A DNA stretch of 64,000 nucleotides from contig NZ_CP107930.1 in assembly GCF_036021035.1 (NCBI RefSeq), positions 4,092,001 to 4,156,000 on the forward strand, in the 5' to 3' direction. Under the pieces are notes generated by a model, which did not search any database, had not been told where the DNA came from, and saw only the letters and a program-made list of their open reading frames with translations. The DNA is from Kineococcus sp. NBC_00420 (GTDB lineage: Bacteria; Actinomycetota; Actinomycetes; Actinomycetales; Kineococcaceae). A program made the position numbers and the translations under genes. Within the stretch, counting starts at the first letter, position 1. Every line of letters begins with the position of its first letter. Positions 60,142-64,000 of this stretch are shown in pieces.

Positions 60142-60158
60142 CCCTTCTCGAGTCCGCC

Positions 60159-61126
60159 GTAGTTCCGTCGCGATTCCGTGGTGGTTCGACTCACGTCGTG
60201 GCGCGGTTCATCGAAGGTGCAGCATGATGCAAGCGAGGATCACCTCGTGCGGAAGTAGGCAGCGCGTTTGGTGTAGCGGGTGGCGAAGGCGCGGAACTGT
60301 TTGAGCCGGTTGATGCAGCGCTCGACGACGTTGCGCTGACGATAGATCTCGGAGTCGAAGGCGGGTGGCCGTCCACCGGCGGAGCCCTTGGTTTAGCGCC
60401 GGGCGATCTGGTCGCTCTTCTCCGGAATGGTCGCTTTGATGCGTCTGCGCCGCAGCGCTTTGCGTGTGGGGCGTGGGTGTAGGCCTTGTCGGCGATGACC
60501 CGCTCGACGTTCAGGCGTCGGTTGTCCTCATGCCCACTGCCGCGCAGCGCGGCCAAGGCGTCCAGCAGTGGCAGCAGTTGCGGGTTGTCGCCGGCCTGAC
60601 CCGGGGTGAGGATCACTGCGAGCGGTGACCCGGACGCGTCGACGGCCAGGTGCAGCTTGGACGTCATCCTCCGGGGAGCGCCCGAGGCACTCCCCCTCGA
60701 CCGCGAGGGTTTCGATCCAGGATGCACAGCCCCCTTCTTCCGGGCACCGGCTGCTTGCTGGTGGGCCCGGACGTGGGTGGAGTCAATGCTGACCACCGCA
60801 GCGACGGCTTCATCGAAGGAACCGATGGAGTCGTCCTTGACGACGACCTCGGCCAGGATCCGATCCCAGGTCCCATCGGCGGTCCACTTCCGTAGCCGCT
60901 CATGCGCTGCCTTCCACGGTCCGCAACGTTCTGGGAGGTCCCGCCAGGGTGTGCCGGTCCGCAGCTTCCACAGGATGGCGTTGAGGACCTGGCGGTGATC
61001 GGGCCAGCGCCCACCACGTTGCACCATATGGAGGCAACAGCGGTTCGATCGGCCATCTGTGCCCATGCCTTGTTGGTGACCTCGCCCCGGCCTACTCCAC
61101 CCACGGGGTCATGATGACGCAGCTAC
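60159..61126 (-). mobile_element. Decayed IS5-family insertion sequence
   Basis: Contains an IS5-type transposase relic in several frames. Candidate terminal inverted repeats are GTAGTTCCGTC (60159-60169) and, on the other strand, GTAGCTGCGTC (61126-61116), matching at 9 of 11 positions and lying just outside the coding relic. No target duplication was recognised, so the ends are tentative. Confidence 0.65.
60208..61092 (-). pseudogene. IS5-family transposase relic (multiple frameshifts)
   Basis: Read on the minus strand, pieces of one DDE transposase appear in different frames: VTNKAWAQM, IEPLLPPYG, then GGRWPDHRQVLNAILWKLRTGTPWRDLPERCGPWKAAHERL and ERVIADKAYTHA in one frame. Next come RKALRRRRIKATIPEKSDQIARR followed by an in-frame TAA, then [23 protein letters not shown], and ILACIMLHLR in yet another frame. 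At least four disruptions are needed, so it cannot make an active transposase. Confidence 0.85.
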
Positions 61127-61216
61127 GAGATCCGCAGGACATGCCTCTGGACGGCGAACCGCTGTGCAGAGGCGAACAGCACGGGCCGGTGCCGGGGCGT
61201 CCCGACGGTTCCCCGC

Positions 61217-62170
61217 CTACTGCTGGAGCGGCAGGATCGTGGCGAGCGAGTCCAGGGCGCCCAGACGGTCCTCACCGACGGGGAAGAACGACACCTCGTC
61301 CAGTCCGGCGGCCTCGAGTTCCGCGATCCGGGAACGGATGCGTTCGGGCGCCCCGACGAGGGCCAGGTCGTCGACCCACTCGTCCGGCAGGCGGCGGGTG
61401 AACTCCTCGGCGTCGGCGCACTCGGCGCGCAGCGCGTGGAGTTCCTCGGCGTAGGCGGAGGGGGCGACGTGGGCGGCGGCGTCGGGGGCGCCGACCCACA
61501 CCAGCCCCGGCCGGACGAGGTCGCGCGCCCGGGCGGGGTCGGCGTCGACCGCGGTGAGTTCGTAGCCGATCAACCGGTGGCCCGGCGCGTCGCCGAGCTG
61601 GGAACGGGCGGCGCGGGCGTACTCGGGCGTGACGGGTTCGGCGAGCAGGGTCGCGTCGAGGTGCTCACCGGAGATCGCGAGCGACTTCGGTCCCCGCACG
61701 CCGGCGGCGACGGCGGGGGGCACGGCCGGCGGTGATTCGAGGCGGACCCCGTCCAGGTGCACGTAGCGGCCGTCGAGGGTGACCGTCTCCCCGTGCAGCA
61801 ACCGTCGGATGGCGGTGGCGTGCTCGGAGAACGACGTGAGGGGGCTGGCCCCCCACGCCCCGGCCTGGCGCATCCAGCCGGGGACCCCGTGGCCCAGGCC
61901 GAGGGTGAAGCGGCCGGGGAAGAGGTCGGCGAGGGTGGCCGCCTCCATCGCCGTGAACACCGGGTTCCGCGCCGCGGCGGGGGCGATGCCCAGCCCGACG
62001 TGGATCCGGCTGGTGATCGCCAACGCGGCCGCGGCCTGGGCGAACCCGCCGCGGAACCCGAGGTCCTCGATCACCCAGAGGGTGTCGAACCCGAGCTCCT
62101 CGGCGCGGCGGGCGAAGGGCAGGACGTCGGCGACGGGGAGGTCGCGGGGGAGGGTCACACCGGTGTGCAC
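61217..62170 (-). CDS. LLM-class flavin-dependent oxidoreductase
   Basis: 317-aa luciferase-like monooxygenase of the F420/FMN TIM-barrel class. VADVLPFARRAEELGFDTLWVIEDLGFRGGFAQAAAALAITSRIHVGLGIAPAAARNPVFTAMEAATL contains the usual strand-helix order, and FTLGLGHGVPGWMRQAGAWGASPL is the cofactor-binding loop. Whether F420 or FMN is used cannot be decided by eye. Start GTG 62170. Confidence 0.9.
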   Translation of the reverse strand: MHTGVTLPRDLPVADVLPFARRAEELGFDTLWVIEDLGFRGGFAQAAAALAITSRIHVGLGIAPAAARNPVFTAMEAATLADLFPGRFTLGLGHGVPGWMRQAGAWGASPLTSFSEHATAIRRLLHGETVTLDGRYVHLDGVRLESPPAVPPAVAAGVRGPKSLAISGEHLDATLLAEPVTPEYARAARSQLGDAPGHRLIGYELTAVDADPARARDLVRPGLVWVGAPDAAAHVAPSAYAEELHALRAECADAEEFTRRLPDEWVDDLALVGAPERIRSRIAELEAAGLDEVSFFPVGEDRLGALDSLATILPLQQ

Positions 62171-62176
62171 GCCCCG

Positions 62177-62182
62177 AACCTA
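62177..62182 (-). promoter_or_regulatory. -10 TAGGTT of the LLM gene formed with the MFS stop
   Basis: Minus strand TAGGTT; its TAG (62182-62180) is the stop codon of the MFS gene. 6-nt spacer, then GTG 62170. Confidence 0.5.
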
Positions 62183-63376
62183 CCGGTCGGCGGGTCGGGC
62201 CACGGACCGGGCGAAGAACGCCGAGATCGCGACCATGACGAGCACCACGAGGATCGCGGACCGCAAGCCGGCGTGCTGGCCGACGAACCCCAGCACCGGC
62301 GGTCCGACCAGGAACGCGGTGTAGCCCGCCGTCGCGACGGCGCTCACCCGGCGGGCCGCCCCGACCGGGTCGTCACCGGCGGCGGAGAGGGCGACGGGAA
62401 AACCGAGGGCCGCTCCGAGACCCCACAGGAGCACCCCGGGCACGGCCACCGCGATGCCCGGGGCGAAGGAGACCAGCCCGATCCCGACGACGGCCGAGCA
62501 CGCGGAGGCCAGCACCACCGGCGTCCGGCCGAACCGGTCGAGGAACCAGCCGCCGCCGAACCGGCCGACCGCCATCGCGCCGCCGAAGGAGGCGAACACC
62601 AGCGCTCCCGTCGTCGCGCTCAGCCCGAAACCGTCGACGACGATGAGCGGCAGCCAGTCGCCCGCCGATCCCTCGGCCAGCGCCATCCCGAGCACGATCA
62701 CCCCGATCGCGATCGTGCGGGTCTCCCGCCACACCCCGAGGAAGCTCCGCGCCGCGTCCGCGAGGGCGAAGGGGTGCGCGCCGCGTGGTTCGACGCCGGT
62801 GGCGGCGGGGAGCCCACGCACCAGCCACACCGTCGTCGCGGTGGTCAGCACCGCCATCCCCAGCAGGTGCACGAGCACCGGGAGGTGGCTGGCCGTGGCC
62901 AGCAGTCCCAGCAGCGCGCCCACGCACAACGCGAGGCTGTAGGCGCCGTGCAGGCTCGGGACCACGGTGCGCCCGACGACGGCCTCCAGGGTGATCCCCT
63001 CCACGTTCAGCGCGATCTCCCCGGACCCCATCCCGAAGCCGATGGCCGCGAGTCCCAACGCCACCAGCCAGCCGAAGCCCACCGTGGCCCCGACGGCGAC
63101 GACGGCCGTCCCGCAGGAGAGCGTGAGCAGTCCGGTGCGGACGACCGCGCGGGCGCCCGACCGTGCGACGTAGCCGCCGCCGATCGCGATCCCGACCATC
63201 GAGCCGACGGACATGCCGGCGATGACGACACCCATCTGCGCCGTGCTGGCGTGCACGAGGTCGCGGATCGCGGGGGTCCGTGACGCCCAGCTCGCCATCG
63301 TGAGTCCGCTGCACGCGAAGGCGGCCACGAGCGACGCTCGCCAGCGCGTGGTGCCGAGGCCCTGCTGCGTCGCCAC
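62180..63376 (-). CDS. MFS transporter
   Basis: 398-aa major facilitator with about 12 hydrophobic segments. The N-terminal half carries ASWASRTPAIRDLVHASTAQMGVVIAGMSVGSMVGI and the C-terminal half GGAMAVGRFGGGWFLDRFGRTPVVLAS, the conserved inter-helix motif. It resembles the YbjJ-like subgroup. Start GTG 63376, one base after the stop of the LysE-type gene. Substrate unknown. Confidence 0.9.
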   Translation of the reverse strand: MATQQGLGTTRWRASLVAAFACSGLTMASWASRTPAIRDLVHASTAQMGVVIAGMSVGSMVGIAIGGGYVARSGARAVVRTGLLTLSCGTAVVAVGATVGFGWLVALGLAAIGFGMGSGEIALNVEGITLEAVVGRTVVPSLHGAYSLALCVGALLGLLATASHLPVLVHLLGMAVLTTATTVWLVRGLPAATGVEPRGAHPFALADAARSFLGVWRETRTIAIGVIVLGMALAEGSAGDWLPLIVVDGFGLSATTGALVFASFGGAMAVGRFGGGWFLDRFGRTPVVLASACSAVVGIGLVSFAPGIAVAVPGVLLWGLGAALGFPVALSAAGDDPVGAARRVSAVATAGYTAFLVGPPVLGFVGQHAGLRSAILVVLVMVAISAFFARSVARPADR

Positions 63377-63377
63377 G

Positions 63378-64000
63378 TCAGCGGGCACTGACGACGGTGC
63401 CGACGCCGAACGCGGTGAGGACCGCGGCGCTGATCCGGTCCAGCGCTCTCGTGACCCGTGGGCGGCGGATCCAGCCGACCGCACGGGCGGCGACGTGCGC
63501 GAGCACCGTGAGGTAGGTCAGGGCGACGACCGCCTCGAGCGCGCCGAGCAGCAGGGTGGCCCGGACGGTGTTCCCCGCCGGGACGAACTGGGGGACGACG
63601 GCGAGGAAGAACAGGCCCACCTTGGGGTTGAGCACGCAGGAGACGAGGCCGGAACGCCAGGCCCGGGCCAGTCCCGCCCCGTGCTCACCGTCCACCGCCG
63701 GACCGTCGCCGCGGGCGGTCCGGCGGCTCTGGACGAACGTGCGGATCCCCAGGTGGACGAGGTAGAGCCCGCCCAGCACCTTGACCACCTGGTAGGCCTG
63801 CGCCGACCGTTCCAGCAGCGCCGCGAGACCGACCGCGACGGCGGTGGCCCAGACCATCGCCCCCACCGCGGACCCGAGTGCGGTCGCCACGCCGGTGCGG
63901 GCACCGTGCAGGCTGTGCCGCAGCACCAGGAACGTGTTCGGCCCGGGGGTCAGTTCGAGGAGCAGGCACAGGGCGCAGAACGCCAGGACGGACTCGAGTG
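63378..64000 (-). CDS. LysE/RhtB family exporter (5' partial)
   Basis: At least 207 codons of an amino-acid exporter; the start lies just beyond the window edge. LCLLLELTPGPNTFLVLRHSLHGARTGVATALG is the typical LysE/RhtB first helix and loop, VLNPKVGLFFLAVVPQFVPAG the central signature, and GIRTF and five to six hydrophobic segments complete the fold. It is followed by the MFS gene with a one-base gap. Confidence 0.9.
   Translation of the reverse strand, partial: LESVLAFCALCLLLELTPGPNTFLVLRHSLHGARTGVATALGSAVGAMVWATAVAVGLAALLERSAQAYQVVKVLGGLYLVHLGIRTFVQSRRTARGDGPAVDGEHGAGLARAWRSGLVSCVLNPKVGLFFLAVVPQFVPAGNTVRATLLLGALEAVVALTYLTVLAHVAARAVGWIRRPRVTRALDRISAAVLTAFGVGTVVSAR

Noticed and set aside
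1-64000. CRISPR arrays, rRNA genes, prophage
   Set aside because: No regularly spaced repeats, no rRNA-like sequence and no phage structural genes were seen.

Overview
The window is very GC-rich (roughly 73% by eye), densely packed DNA from an actinobacterium. Gene content and order (ftsE-ftsX-smpB-ssrA, pncA-pncB next to clpS-DUF2017-murI-rph-rdgB, sigK-rskA, bcp beside a DUF3618 gene), frequent GTG starts, four-base ATGA/GTGA gene overlaps and the tmRNA tag ADSKRTEFALAA all fit the Actinomycetota. The closest resemblance I can suggest is Kineococcus or another Kineosporiaceae member; that is inference, not a database result.

Layout. 1-4250: cell division (ftsE partial, ftsX) and ribosome rescue (smpB, ssrA) around a DUF2207 membrane protein. 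4350-6400: a two-gene MacB/FtsX-type ABC exporter. 6540-13900: a PAS-GGDEF cyclase, an old-yellow-enzyme, YqgE, DUF3039, a frameshifted methyltransferase, a helicase, and small SRPBCC, TerB-like and RDD proteins. 13935-22283: NAD salvage (pncA-pncB) divergent from clpS-DUF2017-murI-rph-rdgB-molybdopterin oxidoreductase, then sigK-rskA. 22314-27382: tRNA-Leu, bcp, DUF3618, a GroES-like protein, P450, RidA, two unknown genes and a LysR regulator. 27477-29608: a polymorphic-toxin gene with a C-terminal RNase A-like (CdiA-CT) domain and an overlapping candidate immunity gene. 29613-31681: AztC/AztD-like zinc acquisition proteins. 31844-40006: a GH13 trehalose-synthase-like protein, LacI, YitT, an aminotransferase, two Lrp regulators, ornithine cyclodeaminase, an HATPase and an OhrR-like repressor.

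40032-56038 is a run of 16 minus-strand genes in two blocks. The downstream block (40032-48737) is an extended Nit1C-type nitrilase cluster: nitrilase, radical SAM, GNAT-AIR-synthase fusion, flavin monooxygenase, MSMEG_0570 and MSMEG_0572 proteins and glycosyltransferase. It also carries an amidohydrolase, a cupin and a second nitrilase whose catalytic Glu and Cys are replaced by His and Asp. A GlnR-like box (GTAAC-n6-GAAAC) sits inside this block. The upstream block (48753-56038) is a glycan-use locus: ABC importer, GH20, ROK kinase and GH125, with a divergent ROK repressor. 57427-61200 is an accessory islet of lower GC with a truncated GNAT, a DUF222-HNH endonuclease, an orphan protein and a decayed IS5-type element. 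61217-64000 holds LLM oxidoreductase, MFS and LysE-type transporter genes.

A recurring regulatory signature is a TAnnnT hexamer 6-7 nt before the start codon, seen for 14 genes, which predicts leaderless mRNAs. In three cases the TAG stop codon of the upstream gene forms the first half of that hexamer.
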